Positions 32,599 through 42,003 of a DNA stretch of 64,000 nucleotides are shown here, piece by piece. The notes beneath the pieces are model-generated. The model searched no databases. It saw only the letters and a list, made by a program, of their open reading frames with translations, and was not told the origin of the DNA. The position numbers and the translations under genes were made by a program. The first letter of the stretch is position 1. Each line of letters opens with the position of its first letter. This stretch comes from Bacilli bacterium (lineage in GTDB: Bacteria; Bacillota_I; Bacilli_A; RFN20; CAG-826): the NCBI GenBank assembly GCA_024408235.1, contig JAKSVF010000003.1:1-64000 (forward strand), in the 5' to 3' direction.

Positions 32599-34866
32599 TT
32601 ACTCCTCGTCAGCGTCGTCTTCGTCACCACCCTGAGGCTTATAGTCTTTAAGCTCTTCAGCGTAGTTAGCTGTAACGATGTCGCCCTGGACGAGCGGCTC
32701 GTTGTCGCCCTGCTTAGCGGTGCATGCCATGTCGATGAGCTGTTTTGCTCTCTTCATTGAGAGTCCGCTCTTGACCTTGAAGCATGTTGGAATGTCTTTG
32801 TAGATATTCTTTGCGCTTGCATCGATGACAGGGATTGGCGAATCAGCGAAATCGCTTGGTTTGAGAGCTAAGTATAACTTAAGTCCCTTTCCTGCGACTG
32901 TGATCTTGCAGTATGTGACACAGCTTAATCTGAATGTGTCGCCTGAATTTGAGAGTCTGCTCTTTAATCCGTAGGATAAGAGGTAGGCCTTCAATTCGTT
33001 ATAGTTGTCTAAGAGAGACTGATCGCAATCTGCAAAACGGTCTGCGAATGTCTTTCTTTCATAAACTACTGGTGCAGGTGCTGGCTCTGCAACTGGTTCT
33101 TCAACAACTGGCTCTGGTTCAACAACAACTGTTTCTTCAACTGGAGCTGGCTCTGCAACTGGTGCAGGTGCTGGCTCTGGAGCTGGGGCTGGTGTTAATG
33201 AAGCGATTTCTTCACGGATAATTGCACGGATATCGTCGCTTGAGAGAGCTGGCTCTGCAACTGGTTCTTCAGCTGCCATTTCTTCACGGATGATAGCGCG
33301 GATGTCATCACCTGAGAGTGTTGGCTCTGGTGCAGGTGCTTCTGCAGCTTTCTTATCCATTTCTTCAGAAACGATTGTTCTGATTTCTTCCGCTGTTAAG
33401 ACTGAGTCTGCAATTGCTTTGATTGCTTCGTTCTGTCTTTCTTCGACAGCTTTCTGAGCTTCTTCTTTCTCAGCGTCCTTAGCTGACTGAGCTGCTAAGG
33501 CATCAGTGATGACTGAACGGATGTCATCAAGTGAGATAGCTGGAGCAGGTGCTGGCTCTGGTGCTGGTTCCTCAACTACTGGCTCTGGCTCTGGTGCTGG
33601 AGCTGGTGCTAAAGCAGCGATTTCCTCGCGGATGATAGCGCGGAGATCATCACCTGTTAATGTGTCGTCTTCGACTGTTTCAACGACTGGTTCTTCTTCA
33701 ACTGCTGGAGTTGAGCCTGCATAGTAAGCGTCAAGTTCCTGGCGGATGAGGTCACGAGCTTCGTCATCTGTTAAAGGACGGTCGTTCTCTGGGTGATCAT
33801 GATCATCAAGAGCTTCTGCGATGATTTCGCGGAGTTCTTTTGCTGTTAATGGTCTGTTATCTTCCTCAACTACTGGAGCTGGAGCAGGTGCTGGCTCTGG
33901 TGCTGGAGCTGGAGCTGGTTCTTCTTTCTTTGGCTCTGGCTGTGGGTATGGGTAGTAAGGTGGGAATGGTGGGTATGGGTATGGAACATACTGAACAGGA
34001 GCAGGTGCTGGCTGTGGAGCAGGTGCTGATGCATAGAAGTTCTGAACGATCTGTGGACCGTGTGATTCTGTATTGAGCTCGATCTGATTTGCTTTTGCGA
34101 GTTCTTCATACTGAGCTGCCTTGAGAGCTGCCTCATCGACTGGCTTCTCTTCTGGCTTAGTTTCTTCTGTAGCTGCTGGAGCTGGTTCATCTTCTTTGAC
34201 TGTGCCGAGCTTAGCGTTCTTTGCAGATTTAGCTTCTTTAGCTTTCTTGACTCTCTTCTTGCCGTTCTTAACAGCGTCAGCGAGTGACTGGAATTCGTAG
34301 ACGATTGCCATGATTAATGCAACGACTGCGAGAACAAATGGGAGAGCTGTATAAGCGAGCTGTCCGACGACAATTGCCTTACGGACGAAATTGCCTGAGA
34401 AATCTAATCCGCCTTTAACGATAGATGCGATTGTGGCGCCAGGAACAATAGCGCCAGCTGTGACTGCTGATAAAAGAATCATGTAGCCTGCAGCTGCTGT
34501 GATTAAGTAAAGGATTGTGCAGACTGTGCCTGATCCACGTCTCTTGGCGATGAATCCGATGAACTGGATTAACCAAACGAGAACCAAGAAGATCAATCCG
34601 CCGAATAAAATCCAAGGCATTCCGAATTTGGAGAATGTGATGGCTGAAGCTGAAGATCCGGTGAAACCTAAAGCTGCGAATAAGTTCATGAAGGTTGCTG
34701 GAGCATTCTTCACGATTGAAATGAGTGCGTTAGGCGTAACGTCTCCCATCTTGATCATGGATAAGTTCTTTCCTGCAACCTGGAATGGTGTGAGGAAGAG
34801 GACTAATGCCGCTAATCCGACGAGAACGAGAGCAACTACCGCGTTAACAATAGACTTTTTTCTCAT
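32599..34866 (-). CDS. Membrane protein with seven 14-residue helical repeats and a conserved C-terminal domain
   Basis: A 755-residue protein. From ATG 34866 (AAAGAGG upstream) four hydrophobic helices fill about the first 205 residues, then a basic Lys/Ala stretch and a Pro/Ala/Tyr-rich segment. A long Pro/Ala/Glu-rich region follows with seven copies of a motif like LSxDDIRAIIREEI: LTAKELREIIAEAL, LTDDEARDLIRQEL, LTGDDLRAIIREEI, ISLDDIRSVITDAL, LTAEEIRTIVSEEM, LSGDDIRAIIREEM and LSSDDIRAIIREEI. The last 130 residues (LLSYGLKSRLSNSGDTFR, LKLYLALKPSDF) match a domain common in Firmicutes proteins of unknown function. It may tether or space a ligand-binding domain from the membrane. Confidence 0.75.
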   Translation of the reverse strand: MRKKSIVNAVVALVLVGLAALVLFLTPFQVAGKNLSMIKMGDVTPNALISIVKNAPATFMNLFAALGFTGSSASAITFSKFGMPWILFGGLIFLVLVWLIQFIGFIAKRRGSGTVCTILYLITAAAGYMILLSAVTAGAIVPGATIASIVKGGLDFSGNFVRKAIVVGQLAYTALPFVLAVVALIMAIVYEFQSLADAVKNGKKRVKKAKEAKSAKNAKLGTVKEDEPAPAATEETKPEEKPVDEAALKAAQYEELAKANQIELNTESHGPQIVQNFYASAPAPQPAPAPVQYVPYPYPPFPPYYPYPQPEPKKEEPAPAPAPEPAPAPAPVVEEDNRPLTAKELREIIAEALDDHDHPENDRPLTDDEARDLIRQELDAYYAGSTPAVEEEPVVETVEDDTLTGDDLRAIIREEIAALAPAPAPEPEPVVEEPAPEPAPAPAISLDDIRSVITDALAAQSAKDAEKEEAQKAVEERQNEAIKAIADSVLTAEEIRTIVSEEMDKKAAEAPAPEPTLSGDDIRAIIREEMAAEEPVAEPALSSDDIRAIIREEIASLTPAPAPEPAPAPVAEPAPVEETVVVEPEPVVEEPVAEPAPAPVVYERKTFADRFADCDQSLLDNYNELKAYLLSYGLKSRLSNSGDTFRLSCVTYCKITVAGKGLKLYLALKPSDFADSPIPVIDASAKNIYKDIPTCFKVKSGLSMKRAKQLIDMACTAKQGDNEPLVQGDIVTANYAEELKDYKPQGGDEDDADEE
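33190..33870 (-). repeat. Coding repeats: seven helical units with AP-rich linkers
   Basis: In the same gene, units of about 14 residues with the pattern Lxx(D/E)(D/E)hRxhhxxEh repeat seven times, separated by PAPAPEPxPVVEEP-like linkers of varying length. The DNA between units is also repetitive, with many copies of GCTGGTGCAGG-like sequence. Slippage or recombination could change the number of units between strains. Confidence 0.7.
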
Positions 34867-34946
34867 AAAATTACCTCTTTCTTGCCTTATATCATACACA
34901 CGCTCGCAAGAAAAAGAAAAGCAGTATTTATCAGTGATTTGCACAT

Positions 34947-35795
34947 TTATTGTTTGAAAAAGGCTCGAATTGCCAGTTTTTCAGTTTCAATAACTGCATT
35001 CCCGGATTTAAATTGTTCTCCGTCAATGCACCACGTAGTGTCTTCGCCTTTGACTTCTATTTCTATTCTATCTGAGGCTAATTTATATACATTTTTCTTG
35101 GTAACATACGACCATAGGCCATTAAAAGCCTTCCCTTTAGAGGCAAACAGTTCCATAAGACCATCATCCATTGAATTGTTCTTATCGACTTTAAAACCAC
35201 CTACATACGGGCCATTCAAAATCATCACAAAACCCGTCTCAGAAAAATCTTCAAAAATTTTGTAAGAAATCACGCGTTTTTTGAAAACTTGTCTGATCGC
35301 TTCGAAATAATAAGATAATTTCCCTAGACTCTTTTTATGGTTTTTTGTTTTATATGAGATATCTGAAAAAGCGCCAACTGCGGTCATATAAGAGAAGTAT
35401 TTAGACTCATTATCAATGGTTATTTTCCCTAAATCGCATGGTTTTATGTTTTGGCGTTTTATCACTTTTATGCCTGATTTGATGTTTTTAGTAACGCCAA
35501 AAGACCTACCCGCGTCACCCATAGTTCCGTTGTTTATGTAGCCGATTATTGGCCTTTCTTCATTTTGCATCACTGCGTTTATCGCGTTGTTAAAAGTGCC
35601 ATCCCCGCCAACGACTATGAGAACCTGGTATTTTTCATGGGCATTCTTTTCTATCTCAAAAGCCTCTTTTTGACTCTCCGGACAAACGATGTCGATTGTT
35701 TCGAAAACGGAGTCCAGCTCTTTATGAACATAGGAAAGGTAGCGGCTGAAATCTCTTCTGCCGCTGGCTTTTGAATAAAGGAGTAAGGCTTTCAT
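34947..35795 (-). CDS. Diacylglycerol kinase family lipid kinase
   Basis: A 282-residue kinase of the DagK/LCB5/YegS family that phosphorylates lipids such as diacylglycerol, recycling them into phosphatidate. The nucleotide-binding motif is VVGGDGTFNNAINAV near residue 60, and NNGTMGDAGRSFGV near 87 and NGPYVGGFKVD near 195 are conserved. Length is typical (about 290). It lies 24 bp downstream of pyrG with no terminator and may be cotranscribed. Confidence 0.85.
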   Translation of the reverse strand: MKALLLYSKASGRRDFSRYLSYVHKELDSVFETIDIVCPESQKEAFEIEKNAHEKYQVLIVVGGDGTFNNAINAVMQNEERPIIGYINNGTMGDAGRSFGVTKNIKSGIKVIKRQNIKPCDLGKITIDNESKYFSYMTAVGAFSDISYKTKNHKKSLGKLSYYFEAIRQVFKKRVISYKIFEDFSETGFVMILNGPYVGGFKVDKNNSMDDGLMELFASKGKAFNGLWSYVTKKNVYKLASDRIEIEVKGEDTTWCIDGEQFKSGNAVIETEKLAIRAFFKQ

Positions 35796-35819
35796 CGCTA
35801 TAAGTATAGCACCACCTTA

Positions 35820-37424
35820 TTATTTTTTGTTTTCGATGCTTGCTTTGATGAAACCCGCAAACATTGGGTTTGGCTTTAGTGGCCTTGAAGTGAATTCTGG
35901 ATGGAACTGCGCCGCAAGGAAGAATGGGTGCTCTGGTAATTCAATCATTTCGCAGAGATTTTTCTGTGGATTAATGCCGGCAAAGACCATTCCTGCATCT
36001 TCAAATTGTTTTTTGAAGGCGTTGTTGAATTCGTATCTATGGCGATGGCGTTCCTGGATATCGTGTGATTTGTAACACTTATACGCAAGAGAATCAGCGT
36101 TTTCAATGTGACAATCATAAAGACCTAGACGAAGTGTTCCGCCCATATCGATTCCGGAGTATTGGTCTTTAAGTAAATCGATGACCGGATAATTTGTGTG
36201 AGGATCGAATTCCGTTGTGTTAGCCCCACTTAATCCGAGAACATTTTCGGCATATTCGATTAAAGCGAGCTGCATGCCTAAACAAATGCCAAGGAATGGA
36301 ACTTTATTTTCTCTAGCGTACTTTATGGCAAGTTTCTTACCTTCGGTTCCTCTTTCGCCGAATCCTCCAGGAACGAGGATACCATCATAATCTTTTAGTA
36401 TTTCATCAATGTTTTCTTTTGTGAGGTCCATGGACTTGACCCAACCAATCTTGACGTTACGTTGCTCATGCCATGCAGCGTGTTTTAAAGCACTGCTGAC
36501 GGATAAGTATGCGTCGTGCAATTCAACGTATTTGCCAACAAGAGCAATCTTTACTTCATCTTTCGAGTTCACAATCTTATCAACATATGCATTCCAATCG
36601 CTGATGTTTGCTGGAGGAACATCGAGTCTTAATTGGTTGCAAACGAAATCGTCTAAACCCTGTTCATGGAGAGTTTGCGGAAGTTTGTAAAGAACATTGA
36701 GGTCCACTGCTTCAAATACTCCACGGGCAGGAATGTTGCAGAATAAGGAGATTTTTTCTTTTGCAGACTGTGATACTGGCACTTCAGACCTTAAGATGAC
36801 AGCATCAGGTTGAATACCGATTGATAAGAGTTCTTTGACCGAATGCTGGGTAGGCTTTGTTTTGATTTCACCTGCCGCATGAAGGTATGGGACAAGGGTG
36901 TTGTGCATGAACATGACGTTCTCATAGCCGAATTCGGTTCTAGTTTGTCTCATGGATTCAAGGTATGGGAGAGATTCAATGTCTCCGACCGTGCCACCTA
37001 TTTCAACGATTACGACATCAGCGCCAGAAACTCTAGCGGCTTCTTTGAATCTATAACGAATTTCGTTTGTGACATGAGGGATGATCTGGACACATCCGCC
37101 GAGATAATCTCCTCTTCTTTCTTTGTCGATAACGGTTTTGAAAACCTTTCCTGAGGTGATCGAGGATTCCTTTCTTAGGTTAATATCAACCCATCTTTCG
37201 TAATGACCGAAGTCTAAATCAGTCTCGCCTCCATCGTCGGTTACATAAACTTCGCCGTGCTGATATGGCGACATTGTTCCAGGGTCAACATTTAGATATG
37301 GATCACATTTGATCATGAAGACTTTTAGCCCTCTTGATTTCAAAAGCAAGCCTAAAGAAGAGGCGAAGATGCCTTTCCCTAATGAGCTAACGACACCGCC
37401 TGTAACGAATATGAATTTGGACAT
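35820..37424 (-). CDS. pyrG: CTP synthase
   Basis: Converts UTP to CTP using glutamine (534 residues, the standard length). The synthetase half begins [17 protein letters not shown] with the P-loop-like motif, and [20 protein letters not shown] follows near residue 45. The glutamine amidotransferase half has GGFGERG, the nucleophile Cys in [11 protein letters not shown] near 375 and His/Glu in [10 protein letters not shown] near 510. Its own promoter lies about 45 bp upstream. Confidence 0.97.
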   Translation of the reverse strand: MSKFIFVTGGVVSSLGKGIFASSLGLLLKSRGLKVFMIKCDPYLNVDPGTMSPYQHGEVYVTDDGGETDLDFGHYERWVDINLRKESSITSGKVFKTVIDKERRGDYLGGCVQIIPHVTNEIRYRFKEAARVSGADVVIVEIGGTVGDIESLPYLESMRQTRTEFGYENVMFMHNTLVPYLHAAGEIKTKPTQHSVKELLSIGIQPDAVILRSEVPVSQSAKEKISLFCNIPARGVFEAVDLNVLYKLPQTLHEQGLDDFVCNQLRLDVPPANISDWNAYVDKIVNSKDEVKIALVGKYVELHDAYLSVSSALKHAAWHEQRNVKIGWVKSMDLTKENIDEILKDYDGILVPGGFGERGTEGKKLAIKYARENKVPFLGICLGMQLALIEYAENVLGLSGANTTEFDPHTNYPVIDLLKDQYSGIDMGGTLRLGLYDCHIENADSLAYKCYKSHDIQERHRHRYEFNNAFKKQFEDAGMVFAGINPQKNLCEMIELPEHPFFLAAQFHPEFTSRPLKPNPMFAGFIKASIENKK

Positions 37425-37469
37425 ACTGAACCTCCTTTCAGGATAGTCCCTAATAAAAAACTGTTCTCA

Positions 37470-37497
37470 ATTCTAATTGGTGACGTTTTAAGGTCAA
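37470..37497 (-). promoter_or_regulatory. Promoter of the CTP synthase gene
   Basis: On the minus strand TTGACC (37492-37497) is followed 16 bp later by TAGAAT (37470-37475). The leader is about 40 nt and ends in AAGGAGG. The predicted start does not show the GGGC of the B. subtilis pyrG slippage attenuator, so that control is not apparent. Confidence 0.6.
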
Positions 37498-37533
37498 CAT
37501 TTTTTTATCGAAAACAGTAATTATTTTTTCTGG

Positions 37534-38214
37534 TTAGCTCTCTTGGGCAATTTTGAATCCGAGTGACGCACATTTTTCTTTGAGTGTCTCCGATTCGAAG
37601 TGCATTAAGATGAACTTGGAGCGGAGCGAGTCAGGGACGAGTCTAGCAAGGTCGTCGATTCCAATGTGCATTGGAGAAGACTTTGATGATACCTCGTGAT
37701 AGATTCTATTGATGATTCCGCCTTTTAAGAGGTCTAAGGCGTCAAGAGATAGAACGGATGTATCACCTGAATAGAAGAATCCGTCTTCTTTTCCTTTAAT
37801 GACGTATCCATAAGAGTTCGCGATATGGTATTGAGGGATGACTTCTATATGTAATCCATTGAGATTGAAAGCGTCGTCCTCAATCCAATTCACTTCCCCT
37901 TTGTAGTTGAGCATCTTTATAAAGGCTTCAAGAGGTTCTCTATTTGGATATATGACTGTGACATCGCTTATTTTGGTGAAAACGCGGATGTAGGTTAATA
38001 AAGGCTCTAATGAACCAATATGGTCCGCGTGCATGTGAGTGATGAAGATATTTACCGAAGTGACATCGTTCAAAAGACCCTTATCTATGATTTTTGAAGC
38101 GATTTTCTCACCCATATCAATGAAATAGATTGTCGTTCCTTCCTTCCAATAGCAGGAGTTGCAATCATCTTTATACGAGAAGGCTGAGCCCACTCCCAAG
38201 AATTTAACATCCAT
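37534..38214 (-). CDS. MBL-fold metallohydrolase (RNase Z-like group)
   Basis: A 226-residue metallo-beta-lactamase-fold hydrolase. The metal motif THMHADHIGS lies near residue 59, with downstream acid and histidine ligands at YSGDTSVLS near 148 and near ILMHFESET close to the C-terminus. The closest look is the RNase Z/phosphodiesterase branch (DVKFLGVGSAFSYKDDCNS). The short C-terminal part argues against a classical RNase Z. Substrate unknown. No promoter is evident. Confidence 0.75.
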   Translation of the reverse strand: MDVKFLGVGSAFSYKDDCNSCYWKEGTTIYFIDMGEKIASKIIDKGLLNDVTSVNIFITHMHADHIGSLEPLLTYIRVFTKISDVTVIYPNREPLEAFIKMLNYKGEVNWIEDDAFNLNGLHIEVIPQYHIANSYGYVIKGKEDGFFYSGDTSVLSLDALDLLKGGIINRIYHEVSSKSSPMHIGIDDLARLVPDSLRSKFILMHFESETLKEKCASLGFKIAQES

Positions 38215-38249
38215 ACATTTTCCTCCAAGTAACTATTAGGATATGGCAA

Positions 38250-38276
38250 AAGAAAAATGGCCTCAAGTGAGACCAT
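38250..38276 (-). terminator. Terminator after the aquaporin gene
   Basis: ATGGCCTC (38257-38264) pairs with GAGACCAT (38269-38276) with one G-T pair, loop AAGT, and the minus strand continues TTTTTCTTTTG. Confidence 0.75.
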
Positions 38277-38292
38277 ATATTCCTTTTGAATA

Positions 38293-39039
38293 TTACTGAG
38301 CGATGTCTGCTGCTTTTTCTTCTTTTGCCTTTGTGAGGAATTTGTAGATGAGAGCAGCGATAGCGCCACCTGCGAGAGGAGCAAGAATCCAAATCCAAAC
38401 CTGTGATAAGGAAGTTGCGTCTCCAGCAATTGCCTGAAGAACAGCTGGAGCGAGTGATCTTGCTGGGTTAACTGATGTGCCTGTGAATCCTAATCCGATT
38501 AAGTGGACAAGAGTTAAAGCTCCGCCGATGACGAGGCCAGCCTGTTTGCCTTCGTGGAATTTTGAATCTGTGACGCCGAGGATAGCGAGGACGAAGACGC
38601 AGGTGAGAACGAGTTCAACGACGAATGCGCCGATGTAGGACCATGCATTTGGAACGAAACCGAGTCCATCTTGAACGAGAAGAGCGGTTTGGATTTCGTT
38701 TCCACCGAGGGAAGCAAATCCGCCTTTGTTGATGAGGCATAAGCCTAAGAGTGCGGAACCGACGAATGCGCCGACGACCTGTGAGCCGACATAAGCGAGG
38801 AATTCCTTGAGTGTCATCTTACCGCTAATAAACATTGCGATGGAGACGGCTGGATTGATGTGGCAGCCTGAGATGTTGCCAATGCTATAAGCCATAGCGA
38901 CGATGACGAGACCGAATGCGACCGATGTTGCAATCCACCAGGAATCAGAACCACCAGCCACTACTGCTACGCCGCATGCGGCAAAGCATAATACTGCAGT
39001 GCCGATAACCTCGGCAATGCACTTCTTGATTAAGTTCAT
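38293..39039 (-). CDS. Aquaporin family channel (MIP)
   Basis: Six-helix membrane channel (248 residues) for water or small solutes. Both NPA boxes are intact: SGCHINPAVSIAMF near residue 61 and TGTSVNPARSLAPA near 188. Tight residues around the second box resemble AqpZ-like water channels more than GlpF, but permeability needs measurement. Single-gene unit with its own terminator. Confidence 0.92.
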   Translation of the reverse strand: MNLIKKCIAEVIGTAVLCFAACGVAVVAGGSDSWWIATSVAFGLVIVAMAYSIGNISGCHINPAVSIAMFISGKMTLKEFLAYVGSQVVGAFVGSALLGLCLINKGGFASLGGNEIQTALLVQDGLGFVPNAWSYIGAFVVELVLTCVFVLAILGVTDSKFHEGKQAGLVIGGALTLVHLIGLGFTGTSVNPARSLAPAVLQAIAGDATSLSQVWIWILAPLAGGAIAALIYKFLTKAKEEKAADIAQ

Positions 39040-39091
39040 ACTGAACCTCCTATAGTTATTTTTATTTTAGGAGTCGAAAAGCGGTTTGTTA

Positions 39092-39120
39092 ACAAAAAAA
39101 CAAGCTTTTTACACTTGTTT
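39092..39120 (-). terminator. Terminator after the thioredoxin-like lipoprotein gene
   Basis: AAACAAG (39098-39104) pairs with CTTGTTT (39114-39120), followed on the minus strand by TTTTGTT. It overlaps the last codons. Confidence 0.75.
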
Positions 39121-39972
39121 TTGAAATGAGTTTTTCTTATAGAATACGGGTTCGTAGTCTTCGCCCTTAAATGAATCGATAAGGTTTGAGAATTCATCCG
39201 AGTCAAGAATTTGACCGTTCATGTGGAAACACACGAAACCAAACCTATCGATAATGACCGTTGTCGGATAGCTGAAGGCGCCGTAAGTCTCTGTCATGTT
39301 ATCAGGATCATATCCAACATCATAGTTGTACTGTTGCTCTCTTTTGGCATCGGCTAAATATGTTTCATCATGGTCCGTCTTATCATATCTATCAATTGCG
39401 ACCATATAAGCACCGTTGTCTTTATGAGGAGCATAGCCTTCAATCAAAACCGGAGTTTCGATTTTGCATGGAGGGCAATCGGCATAGAAGAAATTTAAAA
39501 TAAGGCAATCGTTCTTGGAGAGTTTATCTTTAAGAGAAATCCAGTTGGTGGTGAGGGTCGTGTTGCCATATCGATCTGTTTCATAACCAACGGTTTGAAA
39601 AATATAATCCACGCCGATGCTGCCGATATCTAAGGACACTCCCTTTCTATATTCTTCTTTGGTGATGAGCGATGATTTAAGGACGATTTCGTAATCATAC
39701 ATTCCGTCGAGTTTCAAAGGCTCTTCCATTGTGTAGCCAAGTGGAAGTTCTTTTGCTTTGACCGTGCCACTCACTGACCCGTTTTTGATAACGGCCACAC
39801 CGTTAGAATTTGTCACCGCTTCTTTTCCGTTCAGCGTTAAAACAACATTTTCAACGGGTAGATTATGCTGATTGATAACGGTGACAGTAATAGATCTATC
39901 ACCATGACAACCAGCAAGTGAGGTTAACATCAAGACGATTGGGAATAATGCAATTCTAGTTGAGTTTTTCAT
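39109..39972 (-). CDS. Thioredoxin-like (TlpA type) lipoprotein with N-terminal Ig-like domain
   Basis: Surface lipoprotein (287 residues). The signal MKNSTRIALFPIVLMLTSLAGC has lipobox LAGC. An Ig/carboxypeptidase-regulatory-like domain follows (ITVTVINQHNLPVENVVLTL, about 30-95), then a TlpA-type thioredoxin domain with FFYADCPPCKIETPVL near residue 165 and cis-Pro FSYPTTVIIDRFG near 235. The CPPC pair suggests extracytoplasmic disulfide reduction, possibly with electrons from the NapH-like/TlpA module elsewhere in the window. The physiological partner is unknown. Confidence 0.8.
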   Translation of the reverse strand: MKNSTRIALFPIVLMLTSLAGCHGDRSITVTVINQHNLPVENVVLTLNGKEAVTNSNGVAVIKNGSVSGTVKAKELPLGYTMEEPLKLDGMYDYEIVLKSSLITKEEYRKGVSLDIGSIGVDYIFQTVGYETDRYGNTTLTTNWISLKDKLSKNDCLILNFFYADCPPCKIETPVLIEGYAPHKDNGAYMVAIDRYDKTDHDETYLADAKREQQYNYDVGYDPDNMTETYGAFSYPTTVIIDRFGFVCFHMNGQILDSDEFSNLIDSFKGEDYEPVFYKKNSFQKQV

Positions 39973-40119
39973 AATGATTAGAATTTTGCCATCACTTAGT
40001 ACTTCTTACAGATGACCATAATATCAGCGTATAAGTTTTTTCACTATAACAATGTGCTAATCCCTGCAATTTGCGCTCATAAAGAAGAACAAAAACGTAC
40101 TATTGTTCATCTTGAAGGC

Positions 40120-40145
40120 ATTAGAAAAGAGGCGGTTGCCTCTTT
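40120..40145 (-). terminator. Terminator after the purine nucleoside phosphorylase gene
   Basis: AAAGAGGC (40126-40133), loop GGTT, GCCTCTTT (40138-40145). The minus-strand T tail (TCTAATG) is short. Confidence 0.65.
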
Positions 40146-40156
40146 ATCTTCTTTGT

Positions 40157-40882
40157 TTATTTTGAAGCGTAGTAGTCTCTAGCAACGTCACATGCTACAT
40201 TGATCATGTCAACAAGCGATGTCTGTCTTTCCTCGGATGTTAAGATTCCAGGAGCGACAAATGAGTCAGAGATTGTGCAGACTGCAAGCGCCTTTTTGCC
40301 AAGGCCAGCAGCGATGCAGTAGAGGGCATATGCTTCCATCTCAACAGCGATTACCCCCATCTGAGCCCACTTCTTCCAACCGTCTGTGTCTGGGTTGTAG
40401 AAACAGTTTGCAGATAAGACGTTTCCAACTTTAGAAACGATGTTGTTTTTCTTGGCTGAGTTTGCTGCGCTGACGAGTAAATCGAAGTCAGCGATTGCAG
40501 AATATGAGCAGGTAGGGAATAAGTAATTTGTTAATGGGTTGCTGTCGTGGCATGCCGCCTGAGCGATGACAACTGACTTGAGTGGGCATTCTGCTGAATA
40601 TGATCCTGCAGTTCCAACACGAATGATGACCTCTACTCCGTACTCAGCGAATAGTTCCTGAGCATAGATGCTGATTGAAGGGACTCCCATTCCTGAAGGC
40701 ATGACTGAGATTGGGGTGCCGTCTTCAAGTTCTCCTGTATATGCGGTCATTCCTCTAACGTCATTTACCTTTTTTGCGTTTTTGAAGAATGTGTTTGCAA
40801 TCCATTCAGCTCTTCTAGGATCGCCTGGCATTAAGACGACTTTTGCGAATGAGCCTGCTGGAGCTCCGATGTGAATAGACAT
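40157..40882 (-). CDS. deoD: Purine nucleoside phosphorylase (DeoD type)
   Basis: Phosphorolyses purine nucleosides to base and pentose-1-phosphate (241 residues, the usual hexameric DeoD length). Motifs are IGAPAGSFAKVVLMPGDPRR at the N-terminus, RVGTAGSY near residue 88, VAVEMEAYALY-like VIAVEMEAYALYC near 175 and CTISDSF near 205. Single-gene unit with its own terminator. Confidence 0.95.
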   Translation of the reverse strand: MSIHIGAPAGSFAKVVLMPGDPRRAEWIANTFFKNAKKVNDVRGMTAYTGELEDGTPISVMPSGMGVPSISIYAQELFAEYGVEVIIRVGTAGSYSAECPLKSVVIAQAACHDSNPLTNYLFPTCSYSAIADFDLLVSAANSAKKNNIVSKVGNVLSANCFYNPDTDGWKKWAQMGVIAVEMEAYALYCIAAGLGKKALAVCTISDSFVAPGILTSEERQTSLVDMINVACDVARDYYASK

Positions 40883-40950
40883 ATGTAATACCTCTTGTTT
40901 CTGCTACTAGTATATCAAAGTAAGCCCATAACGATAAACGAGGTTTTCGC

Positions 40951-40990
40951 AAAAGAAAAGCCCTTTTGTCACTTTATATGACATCAGGGC
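40951..40990 (-). terminator. Terminator after the YerC-type regulator gene
   Basis: GCCCTTTTGTCA (from 40960) pairs with TGACATCAGGGC (to 40990) with internal mismatches, followed on the minus strand by TTTTCTTTTG. Confidence 0.75.
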
Positions 40991-40998
40991 CATTTTTA

Positions 40999-41271
40999 CT
41001 ATTTCTTCTTTAGTACTTTGCGGTATCCTTTGCCGTTCTTAACGCATTTGGAAACTCGGGCAAGCGTTGCAGATGATACCGTTGTTTCCGATGTGACCTC
41101 TATATAGGTCTTTCCTTCCATGAATAGTTTAGCACAGCGAACTCTTTCGCTAAGCGCGTTGAGTTCTGAGGTGGTCAGGAGATCATCTAGAAAGTCCTTG
41201 GCAGTTTCTTTGTTCTTCACATTTACTATCGCCTCGTATAATACATCGGCTGCTGCAATCTCTTTCGCCAT
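40999..41271 (-). CDS. YerC/YecD family TrpR-related regulator
   Basis: A 90-residue helix-turn-helix protein of the TrpR-related YerC/YecD family. It shows FLDDLLTTSELNALSERVR near residue 30 and the HTH part YIEVTSETTVSSATLARVSK near 58. The ATG at 41271 has AGAGGT 7 bp upstream; the longer GTG form would put the ribosome site in its own first codons. Target genes are not known for this family. It is a single-gene unit. Confidence 0.85.
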   Translation of the reverse strand: MAKEIAAADVLYEAIVNVKNKETAKDFLDDLLTTSELNALSERVRCAKLFMEGKTYIEVTSETTVSSATLARVSKCVKNGKGYRKVLKKK

Positions 41272-41354
41272 GATTTGCACCTCTTCTATATTGATTACTA
41301 TTGTAAATCCAAAGCATTACAGACTGTCAATAGTTTATCGAAATAAAGCGAAAG

Positions 41355-41957
41355 TTAATTATATGAATGAGCAAAAGGATCAAAATCGTAAACCGCAGCA
41401 TAATACAAAGCACATGGAGAGCAGTTAGCGCCAGGAGGGCACTTCGGACAATTGCGCTCGGTAGCCTCGATATCAACGGTTACCCAAACAAGGTCATCTT
41501 CATTTTTAACGTCGAAAACCGACTCTTCATATTCTAATTTTTTGTTTAAGATCAGCGATTTGCTGTATAGGAGCGAAGATTGGTTTTTAAGTTCTCCCAC
41601 TTCCATCTGAATAGCATGAGTTCTCTTAAATTCATAAGACTTAAGAGTGCCATCAAGAAATATTGATGCCGGATATGTTTCCCTAATTCCAAGTGTGCCA
41701 CTAAATTTGATGGTTAATGCGTCACCAGCGACTAAATTGTCGGGTATTACAACCTCTTCGAAACCCTCGCACAGAATACCACCGCCTATCAGAAGTTGAC
41801 CTTTTTGTCCAACTTCGCAGCCTTCTATATTTACACCGTCAAAAACAACGCCGAAAGTGTATGAGCTATCGGAAAAAGCGAACATAGGGTATGTCTTACA
41901 AGAAACGAGAGTCAATACACTGGCGGCTAAAGGCAAAATACAAATCTTAGTTCTCAT
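41355..41957 (-). CDS. Lipoprotein with a Cys-rich C-terminus
   Basis: A 200-residue lipoprotein of unknown family. The signal MRTKICILPLAASVLTLVSC has lipobox LVSC. The body is beta-rich. Near residue 170 is CPKCPPGANCSPC, two CxxC-type pairs that could bind metal or form disulfides. It is separated from the ABC permease by about 46 bp and could belong to that transcript or stand alone. Confidence 0.6.
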   Translation of the reverse strand: MRTKICILPLAASVLTLVSCKTYPMFAFSDSSYTFGVVFDGVNIEGCEVGQKGQLLIGGGILCEGFEEVVIPDNLVAGDALTIKFSGTLGIRETYPASIFLDGTLKSYEFKRTHAIQMEVGELKNQSSLLYSKSLILNKKLEYEESVFDVKNEDDLVWVTVDIEATERNCPKCPPGANCSPCALYYAAVYDFDPFAHSYN

Positions 41958-42003
41958 ATGGGTGCCTCCACTGAATTAGACATACTAATAAGCAATTCTG
42001 TTA

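Noticed and set aside
33190-33870. A CRISPR array
   Set aside because: The repeats are coding, in-frame and of variable spacing, with no fixed direct repeats or unique spacers. No cas genes are present.
33200-34200. Long Ala- or Gln-rich frames opposite the repeat membrane protein gene
   Set aside because: They are shadows of Pro/Ala/Glu repeats in the true gene; composition explains them.
37425-37500. B. subtilis-type slippage attenuator before pyrG
   Set aside because: The predicted transcript start lacks the GGGC run and the leader is too short for the hairpin pair.
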